Origin: Chionis minor
Lineage: Eukaryota > Chordata > Aves > Charadriiformes > Chionididae
Direction of reading: 5' to 3'
Length of the DNA: 64,000 nt
NCBI GenBank assembly: GCA_013398295.1
Contig: VZSF01010489.1
Span: forward strand, 197,496-261,495
A program made the translations under genes and the position numbers. Every line of letters starts with the position of its first letter. Within the stretch, counting starts at the first letter, position 1. Under the pieces are notes generated by a model that was not told the origin of the DNA, did no database searches, and saw only the letters and a list, made by a program, of their open reading frames with translations. Of the stretch, positions 1-13,950 are shown piece by piece.

Positions 1-3000
1 CATGCAGTTAAACAGAAGTTGTAATTTTTTTTTTCTTTTAGTCTTATTTATTTAAACCCAGAGAAAGCATAAGATACGCATGCAATCATGGTCAAAATAC
101 CATGGAAGCTACATGCCGCAGCAGGATGCCTGTCGGATAGACAATTAAAGTGGCCCAGGAATGACATATCCCCTCTTGCCAACATAATTAAGGTGTATTA
201 TTTGTCAGGGAGGTCAACGGTGAACAAATGTCCTAGCAAAGTGAGACTGAAAGACAGGGAAGGAGCAGATAATGAAATTCAGGGATGACAAATGGCTTTG
301 AGCCTGACACTGTGGCATCTGACAGAAAGAGACATCCAGCGAGTCTGAAACTTCTGCTTGTGCTGTACTCCGTGCTGTTTCATTCCAGCTTTTCCATAAA
401 GAAGCCTTAAGCATAGCATTCATAAGCTTTCCCATAGACAGCTTCAAAATGCAGATAACAGGTGAGAAAAAGGGATGTCGCAAATGCAGAGTTTAACCTG
501 TTCTGTAGATTTTTACTTCCCAACCAGAAAAACCTCCCCATCGTCATCAACCCCGTATTTTTTGGGTGTCTCCTCCTGAGTCTCCTGCCCCAGGAGGGGT
601 GCTGGGAGGACCAGAAGGTGCCCATGGAGAAGCAGGAGCCGCACAGGAGGCTTTGTTCCAGCCTGCAAGGGGAGAGCTGCATCCTCAGCTCACATCCTCA
701 CCATCACCTTGCCTGCCTCAAAGTCAATTTGTGTGAGAAGATGTGGGCCCTGAAGTCTTTCCTGAAGGCCCTGAAGGCATTTTTGTGTGTCTCTCATTTC
801 TCCACTATCTATACAAAAGCAAAAATCAACAACTGTATTTTCACCTGAAAAAACACACGGACGGAGACACGTGCCTTTTCTTGCCTACCAACGACTGAAA
901 TTTTTTGGCTGTTTCATCCCCTCTAAAACTGATTTCCAGCAGTATGCAAGCTGAGATGCACTTGCACCTATTGCTGGTTGTTGTCTCTAATAAAATGTTT
1001 ATAAGAAGTGGCAGACTGATGCAATCAAATTCCTTGTTCTTACTAGGCAATTATCTTAAAATCCTTTACACTCATATATTAGAGATCGATGAGTAGAGCA
1101 AAAAATCCCAAATGTTACTTTTGCCTTTCAGTCAGAGGTTAACAAAGGTCGTGAGTTGTTTTTACCAGATTTCCAACCCTGGCATGCTCCTTACATACAT
1201 ACCAGGATTGACGATTTACAAAAACTACATTAATTTTGGTTCTGAAAACCAGACATGTTAGATCTGAGCCCTTCACTTCAGAGAAATTAGGGTCTTTTAA
1301 GGTCACTGATTCTAGTTTGGTCAAGGAAATATCCACACGTGTGTTTCACAGGTTGGCTATGTATTGGCTCAGTGCTGTCCAGATGTTACACTTTTCATGT
1401 GTGTTCCTGAATTGCTACACAAGGGCTAGGGGCAAAATACTGGCAGAGGAAAAAGGACCTTATATACTCCCACGACAGCAGTCCCAACACCTTCTAAATA
1501 GACGTGCGCAATAATACGGTTGGCAAAATTAATATAACCTGACTACTACTTTTATGGCATTTTGGGGAAGGTGGAATTACTTCAGTCTATTTTACCATAC
1601 CACAGAAAATCATAAGCCGTATTACAGGAGGCTGAAAATCTCCATATTTATGAATGAGGGATGGATGATTAAGATAAAAGCATCCCTGCTATTGATCACA
1701 GGCCACTCTCATCTATTAAAATAATAAAACTACATAATGCTGGAGCACTTAAAACTCAGCACTTGAAGAAGGTGACCGCATGCAAACACTGGTGGTCGTG
1801 TCTCCCCGCGTGGCAGAGCACTCCGGCTGCTATCCGTCCCTCGGTGCCAAAACCTGCCGGACATCACAGCCACCAGTACTTGGCATGGACCTGGTTTAGC
1901 CCAAATCACAACCCAGCTGTCCTTGCTATCGCTTCCTGAAACTCAGCGCTGGGCTCAGGGGCACTCAGCAGGTCTTCACCGCACCAAACCCTGGGCATAG
2001 CCTGCTGCATCGGGGTGGCTCAACGTCATAATCATCTGGATTTCCATGGAGGGGGATTTTTGGTACAGCAAAAGTATGTTCTGCAAGACACTTCCTTCAG
2101 CAGGATGCTGCAAAGAGGTATTTAGGGCCGTGATCTTCCTTGGTACTAAGCACCCCCAGTCTCACACAGGAGATACCTGTCACCCAGCAGTACTGGTTTC
2201 ACAAGCTTTCTGAGCCTCCCATACCCTCTTTTGTAGCATGGATGAGGGACCAACACCACAATCCCATGGCATCAAGACGTCCCACTGTCATGTTCCAGCA
2301 CTGGGCTCAGAAACAGCTGGTGTGTTTGTGCACGGAGTTGTTAGCACCACCAAAACCTACCGGTGACCAGAAACTGGTCTAGCAAAGCACCACTCGCAAA
2401 CTATCAAAATACAGCCCGGTATAAAATATTTTTATTACATATATTATTCTGGTTTTCTACAGAAAAAAAGAGGCATTTTTTCCCAAGTGAAAATCATGGG
2501 GGTTTTAAGGCAAAAAGTGTGTCTTTTTGCTTGGCAGAGGGTGGAATATCCCAGTCACGCTGGAAAACCGCTGCCTCCTGGCCTGATATTAGCCTGGATC
2601 CAATTAGAAACACTTTTCAGTTTTAACCCAGGTGGAATTGCATGATTATAACAGCAAAAGCCTGTGCTTGAGAGGAAATGGAGAAAGTTGTTCTTGCTGA
2701 AGAAAGGAATAAAGGTCTGTTCAGCGCTCCACAAGAATCTCACACAAAGCCGGCGAGCCGAGCACAGCTCTCAAAATGAAGATCAAAACCAATTCTGTGC
2801 TCAACGTTTAGTACCCGGTAGTGAGGACTCATTTGTCCCTCCGGGTGGGCAGGAAGCACACTGGTTTTTCATCAGGGAGAAAGGCACCTTCTCCAGGCCA
2901 TGATGGACACCATCCCAACAAAACTGCTCTGCCTAAACACCTCTACTTCTCAATGCTTGCCCGTACCCAAACCAACCTTGTAAGAGAAGCCCACTGGGTC

Positions 3001-4300
3001 AACAGGGTTCCTTTCAAGAACTCAGCCAGTTTGCACCAGTTTGAATAAGGGAAATACCAGCAGTTGCTCAACACCACCCTCCATCATACCAAAAAGGATG
3101 CGGCCATGGGCACTGTGCAAGACCCAAGCTCCGGAGCAGCACACAGGACATCATCTGTGCGTGTGTGCACAGCACCGACAGCCCCAGAGCCCCACACGGG
3201 TCCCTGGGGACTCTCGTAGTGCCAGCAAGGACATGGCAATGACTCGCTTCAACAGGTGCCCAAATCCTGCCAGACTTACATGATTTCAATGGAGATGTTT
3301 TCACAAACCGGGGTGAAAAGCTTAAAACTCCCTACTGGATATCATTTCTTCTGAATTAAAAAAAAAATACACTCATGCAAGTCTAATTACGCTGAAAATT
3401 TCCATTAAATTACTCTGAAAACGGAGAGACAAATAAATTGCATCCCCCCCGCATGTATACAAAACACCTACAAAAAAGAAGGTGCACTGCTCTAGAGCCT
3501 TTCTGTCTTTTGCTTCCAAGACACAAAGATGTTTTCAAGAATGTTCATAAATGTAAGTATCCTTTATTTAATGAAAATTGGAATTCTAACAACCATGGAA
3601 CACGTGAAGCAACAGCACTGAGAGAGGTACCAAGTGAGCTGACATTTGTGATAAAATTATAAGAGCTGGCAATACGATCCAGGAAAATGCTCTATTCCAC
3701 CCTCTGGTTCCTCGTTCCTGTTTCTGTCATGTAGTGTCAAAGGAGAAAAATATTTGGATTTTTCTGCATCAGAATCCTAACACATCCATGACCAAGACGG
3801 TCACGTAGTTACAACATTTGGTTTGCAGAAACTGAATTAGTGGATAGCTCTAGTAGGACATTATTACATAGCATAAACTACAAACTGAACCAAGTTTTTA
3901 AGGGTTAACAACTAAGGGATACAGATAGCTTCTTTCTAATTACTTGCTGCAAACTTTTTGAACTCTTTTCCTGGCTGCCTTTCACAGGTCGTATTCAGAA
4001 GCAGGTACACCAAAATACTGTAGCATGTGTCTGACCCAAACACGAGGAGGACAGGAAACTTCACGAAAGAAAAAGGAAAGGAAAAGATAAAAAGAAAAAG
4101 AAAAGCCTATCCTCAGAAGATATGCAGACCCGTATTAGAAATGCAGGAGGTTGAGATAGTTTGGATAAATGCCCAAACTTCTGAGAGTTTAATCAAAACT
4201 AAACCAACCAATCCTCTTCCCCTTTTGAGATTTGCCCAGCAACAATTACGATCAGTTTTAAAAACCACAAGTACTTAATAAAAACTAGAATATTATAAAT
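1..4300. other. Gene-free stretch, mixed composition
   Basis: No gene, exon or RNA gene is recognisable here. The open frames are short (under 130 codons) and resemble no family I know. The segment from about 1780 to 3300 is somewhat richer in G and C than its surroundings but does not have island-level CpG. A purine-rich run occupies 4064-4106, interrupted by a single T. A short stretch near 3245-3320 contains text reminiscent of the palindromic amniote repeats described elsewhere in the window, but it is too short to call. Confidence 0.7.
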
Positions 4301-5570
4301 CTTCTGCCACGTGAAGCTAATAAAAATAAATAATAATAATAAATTTTAATGTTTAAGGCACCCAGGCCCCAACGCACTAACCTGTATTTGTGCCTCAAGT
4401 CAATGATATTAATAGTTTTAGAAATATTTGAATAAATGTAGTTTTTGCAAAAGGGTGTTTTTTCTATATACTCGCCAGGTTTGAGACCGATTATATTGAC
4501 TGCACTAGGACTTGTAATGAGATTGTTTGAGGCATTATTCCATTTACATGCTCATCTGACATTATTAAATCTCTATTTGTTTCTATCTCAGAGAATTTAG
4601 AAATATGTTCCAGAGAGCGTATTCTTGGCCATATGGGCGGTCATCAACGTCTTTCTTTCCAGTTCGGTATTAAAGTTAACAGCATCGATGCTGATTTGCA
4701 CCAGCTCTTCAGCCTGGGGTGCCTACAGCCAAACAGCCCCAGAGGTCTCTTTTGGACCACAAGGAGTCGTGTACTTTGCTAGCCCTGGAATGATACTTTT
4801 TTGTTTCTCACTGCCTCACCCCGTCTGCTTTACGTGTTCATTTAAATGCAGACTATCCCATCACACTGTGGTTGCCACCATCCCAAACCCCCGCGGGTGA
4901 ATAACATTTCTACATCACCGACACACTACAGAAAACGTTCATTTTTAAAGGAAAGTGTTTGCTTTAGCTGGCCTGGTTCTAACAGGAAGAGCAGAGGTAA
5001 AGCATCAGTCATCACTTTGAAAAGTCTGGAAACGATGGTTGACTCCAGTGTGATTTCAGTGCCATGATCCCACAGGCAGCAGGTTGTCCCCGAGCCCCAA
5101 ATCTGAGCTCTTTCCCTACTTCTATCCAAGAAAAATTCCCATATAAATCTTCCAGTGGCTTTTGCCGGCAGTAGGAATAAGTAAAAGCTAAGCAAAGATA
5201 TTTTAATTGCTCCAGTTAATAAAAATAACGCCCTATTGAGCGAGTGGTGCGTATTAGCGGTGAGGAACCGCACTATTGTGCTTTTCATCCCCAGGGGCTG
5301 GGACGTAGCACCCCAGCGAAAGCGGCAGATAGCGTGTTTTCACTTAGCGTCACTCATTTGTAAAAACAAAAATCGAAAGCAAACACACAGGCAGAAAAAA
5401 TCCTATTTTGGCAATACGTCGGAGCATTTCTAGAAATCGCTGAAACTGTTTTCATAATCTTTCCACTTGTAAGGCCAAATGCCTTAATTACCATGAGACC
5501 AACTAGCTACAGAGGGCTCAGAAAGAGCCCTAAAAACATTTTAGAGTGGCTTAAAATAGCTTTTCCTCCT
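4301..5570. other. AT-rich gene-free stretch with a TAA microsatellite
   Basis: The sequence is AT-rich and opens with a short TAA-type simple repeat at about 4318-4343. From about 4420 to 4620 the sequence is non-repetitive and AT-rich, the texture often seen in conserved non-coding DNA, but I have no comparative evidence. No coding potential is apparent. Confidence 0.6.
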
Positions 5571-6402
5571 CCTAAAAATAGAACAATGTACAGAGAAAAC
5601 ACTTCAACCCCATTTGAAGGCGACTGAGAAGTGTGAGGCCAGCCCCAGGGGGGAGGCAGGGATCCCCCAGCCCCGGCACCGCGGCATCCTCCACCGCTGC
5701 TCTCCCAGGCCAGGCTACTCTGCCAAAAGCCTGATGCTCTCCTCTATCAAAACCCATTTCTAGACTGTACTGAGTCTGACCAGCCTTGGGTCTTGAGCCA
5801 GAGTGATTTTTTTGGGAGGAAATTCCACATTTGGGAGGGAGAGGATGAAGCATTTAAAAAGGTCAGCTTGCCAGCAAAAAAAAAGGCAGTTATAGGAATA
5901 AAGGGGAGGAAAACATTTCCTGGGTCACTGAGTTTTGTCCAGCGCTACCAGAAGGAACTAATTCACGTATCGTCTTTCACAAACTGACCCAGCTCCCGCA
6001 ACAGGCGGAAACGTTGGGATCCACCTGGGAAACAGAGCAGGAGCCCCTGTGACGGCCGGCGGTGCCTCTGCGGCTCCTGTCCCCCCCTCTGCGTCCGCAA
6101 CCTTTGCAAAGGTGCAAAGAGCAAATAACATTGCCAAAATGAGTGCTTAACCCAGAAGTCACACTCCTCCTTTATTTTTTTCTTTCTTTTTTTTTTCAAA
6201 GCACCTGCTGCCGAAGAGGTTCCTCTGTAGCACCATGTCATTAGTTCGAAAAGCAAAAGGAAAACCTGGGAGAAAAAACAAACTCCTGTGTGATGGGACA
6301 AGCCTTCAGGTCAAGGACCCAGAGACTGGCACCGTGAAAGGAGACTTGGATCCTCTCCTGCAAAAAGCCGGGCTTCGCTGCAGCCTCGACACTGATGGCT
6401 TC

Positions 6403-6492
6403 TTGAAATTTGGCGAGTCCCTCAACTTCCCTGCCTCAGTTTTCCAGTCTGCAGTATGAACATTATTATTTGCCCGTCCTCGTAAAGGGCTC
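6403..6492 (+). repeat. MIR-like SINE relic, 3' half
   Basis: The stretch reads like the conserved core and 3' half of a MIR SINE. It has a 'gcgagtccctcaacttccc' segment, then 'tgcctcagttttccagtctg', then a 'attattattt' block and a decayed 'cctcgtaaaggg' end, in the order expected for MIR (the 'cttgggcaagtcacttaac', 'gcctcagtttcc', 'ataataat', 'cctcatagggt' blocks). Divergence is high, as expected for an element that stopped moving before the bird-mammal radiations. No 5' half is visible. The identification rests on remembered consensus text, not on a search. Confidence 0.6.
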
Positions 6493-6614
6493 CATCATCT
6501 GTAGATGTGCAGACCCACTGGGACAATCCTGACACTAATTTGTGTTTCATATCAGATTATGCGATCATTATTAATTTGCCTGCTTTCAGTACTGAAGGGT
6601 CAAATCCATCTCAG

Positions 6615-6690
6615 CTTAGCAGATGAAGCTCTACTGACTTCACTGAAGTCGCAACCGCTTACTCCAGGACTGGATTTCGTCCTGGGCATT
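6615..6690. repeat. Fragment of palindromic amniote repeat
   Basis: The stretch contains the 'tgacttcactgaagtc' type core, followed by text ending in 'caggactggatttcgtcctg'. Ancient palindromic elements in reptile and bird genomes carry a 'ttgacttcaatggg' centre with arms ending in 'ggatctggcc'-like text. This piece has the centre and one decayed arm. Family assignment is uncertain. Confidence 0.45.
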
Positions 6691-9489
6691 TTTCACTTTA
6701 AAATACACTGGCAAGGCAAAGCCACCACTGTTCCTTCCAGGGGTGGTCTGATTTCATTTACAAGTATTCGTGCTGGCAAGTCCTGCATAATGTTCAGATG
6801 CAATTGTGCCTGAGTATTAAATATAATGGGTTAGATGTTATGAATAGGAAAATGAGATAACTTGGTAAAGGAGGTTTGACAGCAAGACTGAAAGAATGAA
6901 GATTCAACTTAAGCTGCTGAAAGCCTAACAAGATAAAGACAGGCAGGGGAGAGTTCCCTTAAATGTGATGAAAATAAGGCCTGAAGGGGTGGAATGATAG
7001 AGAGGCTGAGGAGTGCATGCTTCAAGACAGAAGATGAATGTGCCCAACATGACAGTAACATGTAGCTAAATTAATCAAAGTACCCACAGCACTAAATAGA
7101 AACAAAACATAGATTTATGCAGAAATCCCAGAACAGCAGACGTGAGACACACAGAAGGATGCATCTTTTCCATCTAAATTAATTTTCCATATTTTTGGTC
7201 ATTGGCTTTTATCATTCTGTGTCACCAGAAACATTATAAATCTCCTTTTTACATTTTAAATGCATGTCGCCTGCTTCGGCGTTGAACCCACAGTTCCCAC
7301 AGCACAAACTATTATGTCTCCCCATTAAAAATATCACGGCATATGCCATATATCCTGAAAAAGTTTCCTAAAAATCACAGTAGCTCGCGACCGTGTGACA
7401 AAAACAAACCGTTACAACCGCTAATATTTCACCTTGAAAGTATAATTTTAAGTTAATTCCATTTCCACGATTCACTCTGGATTTACAGCGTTTGTGGAGC
7501 CCTGTGTTTTTGCCGGGCAGACGCAGCCCAGCTCGCAGCCGCTCTGCTCGCCCTCCACTGCCTCCCCACGCTGCTACGGTGCCCCTGGCTTCTCCAGGGA
7601 CTTCTCCGGAGGCTCCTCTGCTCCCGCTGCCTTGGCAGAGGTTGGGACTTTGACTTCTAGACCCCCTCGACTGCCAAAGGGCAGGCAGTAAATTCGGGGT
7701 CATTGCTCTCCTGACTCGGGTTTTAATCAGCGGCTGAGTGTCCTGTGCAGAAGGTAAAGCCCCAATCAAGGCAGCTGCTAGAGATTAAGCTCAGCTCAGA
7801 TCAGCCCCTGGTCTTGCTCACATTTGGAGTGCAAATTTCAGTGTAGTTTGTGTTTGGAGCCGAATTTGGCCCCAGTGATTCAGACGAGCACCCCAAGCCT
7901 GCGCTGCGAGCCGAGTGAAGGGAAAGCAAAGCGACCCTCTTAGAATGGGAGACGCCGCCACAACCAGGAGCTGCACAAACGCAATGCACTTGTCATTGCG
8001 TCCTGGGTACATGCTGGATGCCAACTTGTCACCCCACATCCCGCCTTTAAGCATCCCCTTCCCTTTCAAATCTCCAGGGATGGGGCGCCCATGATTTATC
8101 CAGGGAAAGCCAGAGGCTGGGGAGAGCGATGTCGCAGTCCAGCCCATCTCCCCGGAGAGCGGCTGGGCAGCATCAAGGCTCGGTGTGGTGGGGCTCAGAG
8201 CAGAGGAGCTCCCAGCATCCACAACCCAGCTGCTGCTCCGGACAGGCAGCGCCTTCCTGGGCTTTGTCTGACATGCGAGGGGCTTAGACTGGTTTTGTTC
8301 TGAGAGCCAGGGCTGCTCTCCTCCTCCCCACCCCGCACCAACCCCAGCCCTCTCAATGGTAGGTGACGGGGATTAGAGGTTTGAATTCCTTGCTTTATTT
8401 TTCACTTTTTTTTTTTTTTTTTAGAAGAACTTCTGGATGCCAACATGACTTTTTTGTCTGCGAGAGATTAGGCAAACAAATGTGAAGGGTGACAGAGAGG
8501 AGGACTCAGCCCTACTATCCAGAGACAAGTTTCTGGGAGGACCAACTTTCACCTCACTCCGCTGTTATGAATAGATTGATCTTTTTTGTGTGTGTCTTGG
8601 CTCAGAGAAGTCAGTTAGCTAATGCAGAGCGGGGAGCAAACTCAGTGCAAATAGCACCAAGCCACCAACGCACGCTTTATTTGCTTATATGTAGGTTTAC
8701 GAGATGCAAAGAGAGTGAGAAAGAAGGGCATTGCCTGGCACTAACACTCCCTCTATTGGAAAAAGAGTATTTTCCTAGGAATGCGCATTATATCCTCTAG
8801 AACAATGCAAAATAAAGTGATCAGCGCACAAATGAAAAGGCTCTTAATTTACTAGAAAAAGAGCTAGGCAACCGAGGCATTATTTTCCACTTTGTAGAGA
8901 GCAAGGAAAAGTAGTACGCAACAAAAGTAAACCACGCTTTAAAAGCCACCATGCTAGATAAAATTGAGACTTGCAAAAAACAGGGGCCATTACACCCAAA
9001 TTTATTTACAGTCCACTGCATGATCTCCATTCTCTTGTGGTTATGCTCTGGCACTGCAGCCAGCAGTTCCCCAGACAATTAGTACAGGTAGCTCCTGCTG
9101 CTACCAAATATGTAGTTTTCTAAACAGAGGGGCTCCTTTAGCCTTCTGCTGGCCTTGACAGCAAACGAGGCTGTGATGGCACAGCACAAACGTGTCTCCA
9201 TCTGACGTCATTTCTATGTAATACGGGAAACGAGCCAGAAAGAGCTGTCAAAGATTTAAATCCCATAGGAAGGAGCAAAAGCAAGAATGAGGTGTCTATG
9301 CCTCTTACCTTCCTCTGTCCTATTTTCCTTTAAGTAAGTAGGGAATAGGGTTTTCCCTGGCGGGATGTTGCAGCAGGACCATACACAGAAGCTCCTGGGG
9401 AAGAGACAGAGGCCAAGGACCGAATCCTGACCTCAGCTCCAGCCTCCCTCACAAACAAGGATTTTACCTCAAAAGTACAGAAGATCTAA

Positions 9490-9622
9490 TCACAGAATCA
9501 CAGACTCATGGAATGGTCTGGGTTGGAAGGGACCTTAAAGATCACCTAGTTCCAAGCCCCTGCCACAGGCAGGGACACCTCCCACCAGACCAGGTTACTC
9601 GGAGCCCTGTCCAACCTGGCCA
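9490..9622 (-). mobile_element. CR1 LINE, 5'-truncated 3' end
   Basis: This is the 3' end of a chicken-repeat-1 (CR1) non-LTR retrotransposon in the minus orientation. Read on the plus strand it begins with reverse-complemented copies of the CR1 terminal octamer (tcacagaatcacagactcat). The signature 'ggttggaagggaccttaaag' and the 'ccctgccacaggcagggaca' hairpin-like block follow, then 'ccaggttactcggagccctg' and 'tccaacctggcc'. About 130 bases remain, which is normal for CR1 because reverse transcription from the 3' end usually stops early. No coding part remains. This class is very abundant in birds and is the first sign that the window is avian. Confidence 0.95.
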
Positions 9623-12600
9623 ATATTGTTCCATCTATACAAAATGGATGATTTGGAGACACACATATCACTGGTGTAAATCAGGAATTTTCCCCAGAAT
9701 TCAACAGAAAAGTGGATTTATGCCTGCTGAAGATTTATTGTCGGTAGGTAGATGATGAGGTCAGGACAGCCAGGACCTCAGTTTACTCCCAAAATACATT
9801 AGCATCCCTTTTTCTTTCACCAGCCAGCTCCAACAAAAAATTGTTGAGGATACAGCATCTGACCCTGCTTAAAAATGAAGGCTCTCAAAGCTGGGAATTG
9901 ATTTGTCTCAGATATTTATCTCACAGATAGATAAGAGGAACTTTTCAAGCAGCCTGGATCTAGCCAAGGAGGCCACGCTCCCTTTCACCTTGCTCTCCTC
10001 TGTGTTTCGGGGCACATTTAAAGTAATTTTCCAGGAGAGATGGCACTAGCAGATAACTTCAAGAACCAGAGGTACAGTCTCAAAACTTGCAGCTAAATGC
10101 AAAATGCATGAAGTCTGGTCACTCTCTGCATCGCTGGCGGCGTTGGGAAAGCTTCAGGATGCACTCCCACCTCTGGATGTGGACAGCTGTAAAAGCCAAC
10201 TCGGAGCATTTAACATGAGTTTAAGAGGTTTAAGCCTGTTTCCTCACATTAAGTATGGATGCATACACTGGAAGAACAAGAGATTAGCACATGGTGCTCA
10301 CTGAAGGAGAGACATCCGCAAAGCTGGAGTATTAAGTGGGGATTTAGTAAGTATTAGCTCCATCCAAAAAACCAATCCATTACAGTTTTTCCAGCAGGGA
10401 CCGTGAAGATCCCAGCCCCTCTTTGTATATCACCCATGATGGATAGGGGGATGGAGGAACCTGATTGTGGGGAGAATGTTCAAAACCCGAAGGAAATTTA
10501 AGCAAAAAAGCAATGAAAAAAAAAAAAAAGATTTGGTAATATGGGATTTGATTTGCAAAGAAAGGGTACAAAACAAGAACTGTGTTGAAGGTAGGACTCC
10601 AAATGCTTTGGAGTTTCTTTGCAAATATTTTTTTACACATCTATTAAAAATCAAGGTGTATCACAAAACATGCAAAGGATATTACAGCTTTTTTAAGATA
10701 ATTTTTCATTTTCTTTTGAAAGACTGAACTTTTCAAAAATGTCTGAAGAAACTTCCTTTGTTTCCATTGAGAAAAAAACGTGATCCTGAAAGAGCGTTGC
10801 CACAACATTGCCATTTTTCAGTTATTTCTGCAGACGATTTTCAAATACCTCTGTGCTGAGAGACACCATGATTTACCCAGGTGTGACCGTATCCAAGCAG
10901 GAGATGGCCAGGAGAAGAGATGCCTGGGTCTCAAAAAAAGGACCAGGTAAAACCCTAGAGAAAATCAGGGCAAACGCTTGCACAGATCAAGCCAGCTGAG
11001 CTCGAGCAGAGCTTTTCTTGCTAAAATCAACAGATTGCGATTTATAATTTAAAGTTATATTACCTTCTTCTTTAGCAATATAGTGATTTGTACCTCAATT
11101 CCCTCCAAGCCTCTCACGGAGCCTTGCTCTGCTCAGCTTATGAGATGTGACAGCAACACAGGACAAGGCAGAAAAGATGAAAGTTAAATTGATCACACCT
11201 TTTTTTGGGAGGGTAGGGGGTGGGGGAAATATATATATATATTCTTTCACTCCAGGCCTCACATAAAGCAGCACTGCTACTATTGGGTTTTTCTGAGACT
11301 CCAAAATAAATACACGTCCAGAAGACTTATTCTCATATTTCCAGCTACAGCAGAGACATCCAGGATTTTGCTTCTTCTACCCTGGATGTACTTGCCTGTG
11401 TTGATTCAGAAGCAGACTAACATATAGGACCTTAAATTCTGTATGACTCTGTGTAATGTAATGAACACCAACAGACTTTAAATTTCCTGTATCTCATGGG
11501 TGCATTTTATTGCGTTATATGGCAAAAATCCAAGAAAAAATTTGCTGGGAGGAAAAAAAATTAAAAAAATGAAAAATACATTGCTACTGAATTTTCCAAC
11601 AATATCACAGGAATGTGATCTCCCCTTAATATACATACTGATGATCTATTTGGAATTTTTATCCGCAGTTATGAAGAAAAAGAAAATGTTATTCCCTCAG
11701 AGGCCAATTTTCATCTTGCTCTGGAATTCTCATTTAAACCTCTCAGAGAACACTTTGCCTTCTCTAGATATTAACTACTATTAGTCTCTGGCTCGAGGCT
11801 TATGTCTGTTACTGTATGAGCTACATGGAAACAAATTCCTAATCATATTTCTGACAAGAGTCCTCACAATCTAGTTGGCTGCCGTCATCCCATTTCCAGT
11901 ATTTCACTAGTAAAAATGTAGGAAAGGTTTAGTCTCCCTTTACCCAGCATGTGTAACTCCCATTAACAGGAGTTGCCATATGTGTGCAGATCAAGAGAAT
12001 ATATTGTTTAAGGAGGTGAACCGCACGGCAAGCGCTGCTGCCATGGCTTGCTTTCTGCTTCCAAGATGTAGATATATGGTGGAGAATTTGCAATAATTGA
12101 AGCAAATGCCTGGATCCTCCTCTCAAGCTGATATCCATCAGGATAAACTGGGCTGAAGGCAGGCTGAGGATCCAGGGGCGTTGCACAAGCGAGGCAAAGG
12201 GCTGCAGAGCATTGCCCCGTTTTACAAAACAAGTGGCTTTGATGCTAATAACCACGATTCAGAAATCCTCAGAGCCCTTCGCCACTGCGAAGAGCAGCAC
12301 TGCCGGTGATGAAAGCTTTATCCCATTTCTTCCTGCTTAACGCAGCAGCCAGGCACACCTGTGTTTCAGGTTTGGTTTTCCACTGCCTTGCGCCCTGCAT
12401 GGGCAATTACGTCTCTGCACATTTGGGGGTCCTTCAGGTCTGGCAGCATTTACCACACGTCCCTCTGCCCTGTGGGCTTATGTGGAAGCGGCCACAGTCA
12501 AGTTCATATTTACATTGAATTAGATATTACAAATGTCCAAGATCAAGACACAACAATTGTCTCAATGATTTTGCCAATTCCTTTTACCTAAATTTTCATC

Positions 12601-13950
12601 AATCCCCTCAGTATGTTATTAGACACAGAAGTCTATCAGATCAGTGGCATATTGCAGGTGACAAATTAGACAATAGGCAAAGTTACCAGAAAATGGTAAG
12701 TTGGTCTTGGGTGCAGAAACAATCACCACCAGCAACAGTCATTAAAAATTACTAATTACGCATGTGTACATATAGAGAAAATAATCACCCTCAGATTAGG
12801 AAATAAGAGAGGTAACCCTCTCCACGGGAGCAGTTACTTGTTATGGGCTTTCCCTCTCCAAGGTATGCTGGCACCCAAGGAATGCACTGGCCTGCTGAAA
12901 TCGAAGGAAAACGTAGAAGGTTTTTCGCCCATGTCTCCACAAATTCTACCTCAGCGGTGTTCTGCTTTCTTATCCTTCTCCCGACTCCAGCTTCCTAAAT
13001 TTTCAGAGTTTGAGTCTTTCCTCCCTTCTATCCATTTTCCCCGGCATGAGCCCAGTTCATTTCAGTGGCTCAGAGATAGTGTTCATCTTAGCTTTTCCCA
13101 TACGTCTCCAAAAAGAAACGCCAGCATGTCGAGAATTAAGAAAACAAAGGAGAGTTACAATGAATCACTTCAAATGACTGTTTGAATGAGAGAGAATGGA
13201 AAATGCAACCCTCTTACTTTCTCCACATTCCTGCAATACAGCTGAACATCACATTGGTGACATCGCAGCCCACGGAAAGCGTTACTGCCATGGGTTACAT
13301 ACTGTTCAGAACAAAGACCACACATTTATCTTCAAACTTGAAGCACTTGGAGGAATACTCTAGACAGTGAACCAAAACTGTCCGTGATCCTTAACAAACC
13401 TGCAACTGAAAAGTCAACATTTTTCCCATATAACAGAACAGTTTCCTCTAAAGACGCTTAAACTTTCAAGCACCTTAAATATTTTTTTCAAATTGTATGC
13501 ACGTATATTGTCCCTATTCCTGCTTGACATATTTTTATTCAGCCTCTTTATTTTCCTGCTCTCCAACTCCTTTCACCTCCCAAGCCCCGTGTGTGGGTTC
13601 AGTCCCAAATTCTTCAGAAGCCAAAATTTTTTCCGTGGAAGCTTTGCCCAAGTCAGGACATGGGAAGAGACTCTCCTTGTACATTTGGAAGAGCTCAGCT
13701 TGCAGTCAACAACCAGACCGTAAGCCGTGTAACCAGCTTGGCACACTGGTTGCAAGAGCCTTTTTTCAAAATCATAATTAAAGTATCATACTCCAGCTCA
13801 GGGTTTAGGTGGACACTTGAAAACGTGATCCAAGCACTTTAAAGAACCTGGGTTTTATACCGTTTTTTCAGCATCTGTTGAGCAGTACAAACCTGATTCT
13901 GCCTCCAAGGAAATCAACAGTTCATTTCTCTCCTACAGGAACGACTGCAA
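9623..13950. other. Gene-free stretch
   Basis: This is ordinary non-coding DNA. A palindromic-repeat relic lies at 9666-9736. Simple repeats include an A run near 10517-10530, an AT dinucleotide run at 11227-11242 next to a G-rich tract, and several A/T-rich segments. The open frames near 11929-12255, 12838-13185 and 13493-13842 are short, overlap one another in different frames and show no recognisable domain. No gene is supported. Confidence 0.65.
9666..9736. repeat. Palindromic amniote repeat relic
   Basis: The left arm reads 'actggtgtaaatcaggaatt' and the right part reads 'gtggatttatgcctgctgaa', with 'agaattcaacag' between them. The arms are imperfect reverse complements, as in the ancient elements with 'ctggtgtaaatcagg' arms and a 'gaagtcaatgg' centre. 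It sits 44 bases past the end of the CR1. The family name is unknown to me. Confidence 0.55.

Larger units (their letters stand above)
5571..9489. other. Gene-free stretch with GC-richer patches
   Basis: GC-richer patches with scattered CpGs occur near 5640-5720, 6000-6110 and 7480-8330, separated by ordinary AT-rich DNA. A MIR-like relic (6403-6492) and a palindromic-repeat fragment (6615-6690) lie here. A run of 17 T at 8406-8422 is followed directly by AG and so looks like a splice acceptor, but no plausible exon follows it. No gene is recognised. Confidence 0.6.

Noticed and set aside
3245..3320. Possible palindromic-repeat fragment with a 'gatttcaatggagatg' string
   Set aside because: The resemblance is limited to one short string and could be chance.
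6235..6459. 74-codon lysine-rich frame as a small protein
   Set aside because: Its 3' part overlaps the MIR-like relic, and no family matches.
8406..8424. T17 followed by AG as a splice acceptor
   Set aside because: The sequence after it does not read as a conserved exon in any frame, and poly-T runs followed by AG are common in this DNA.
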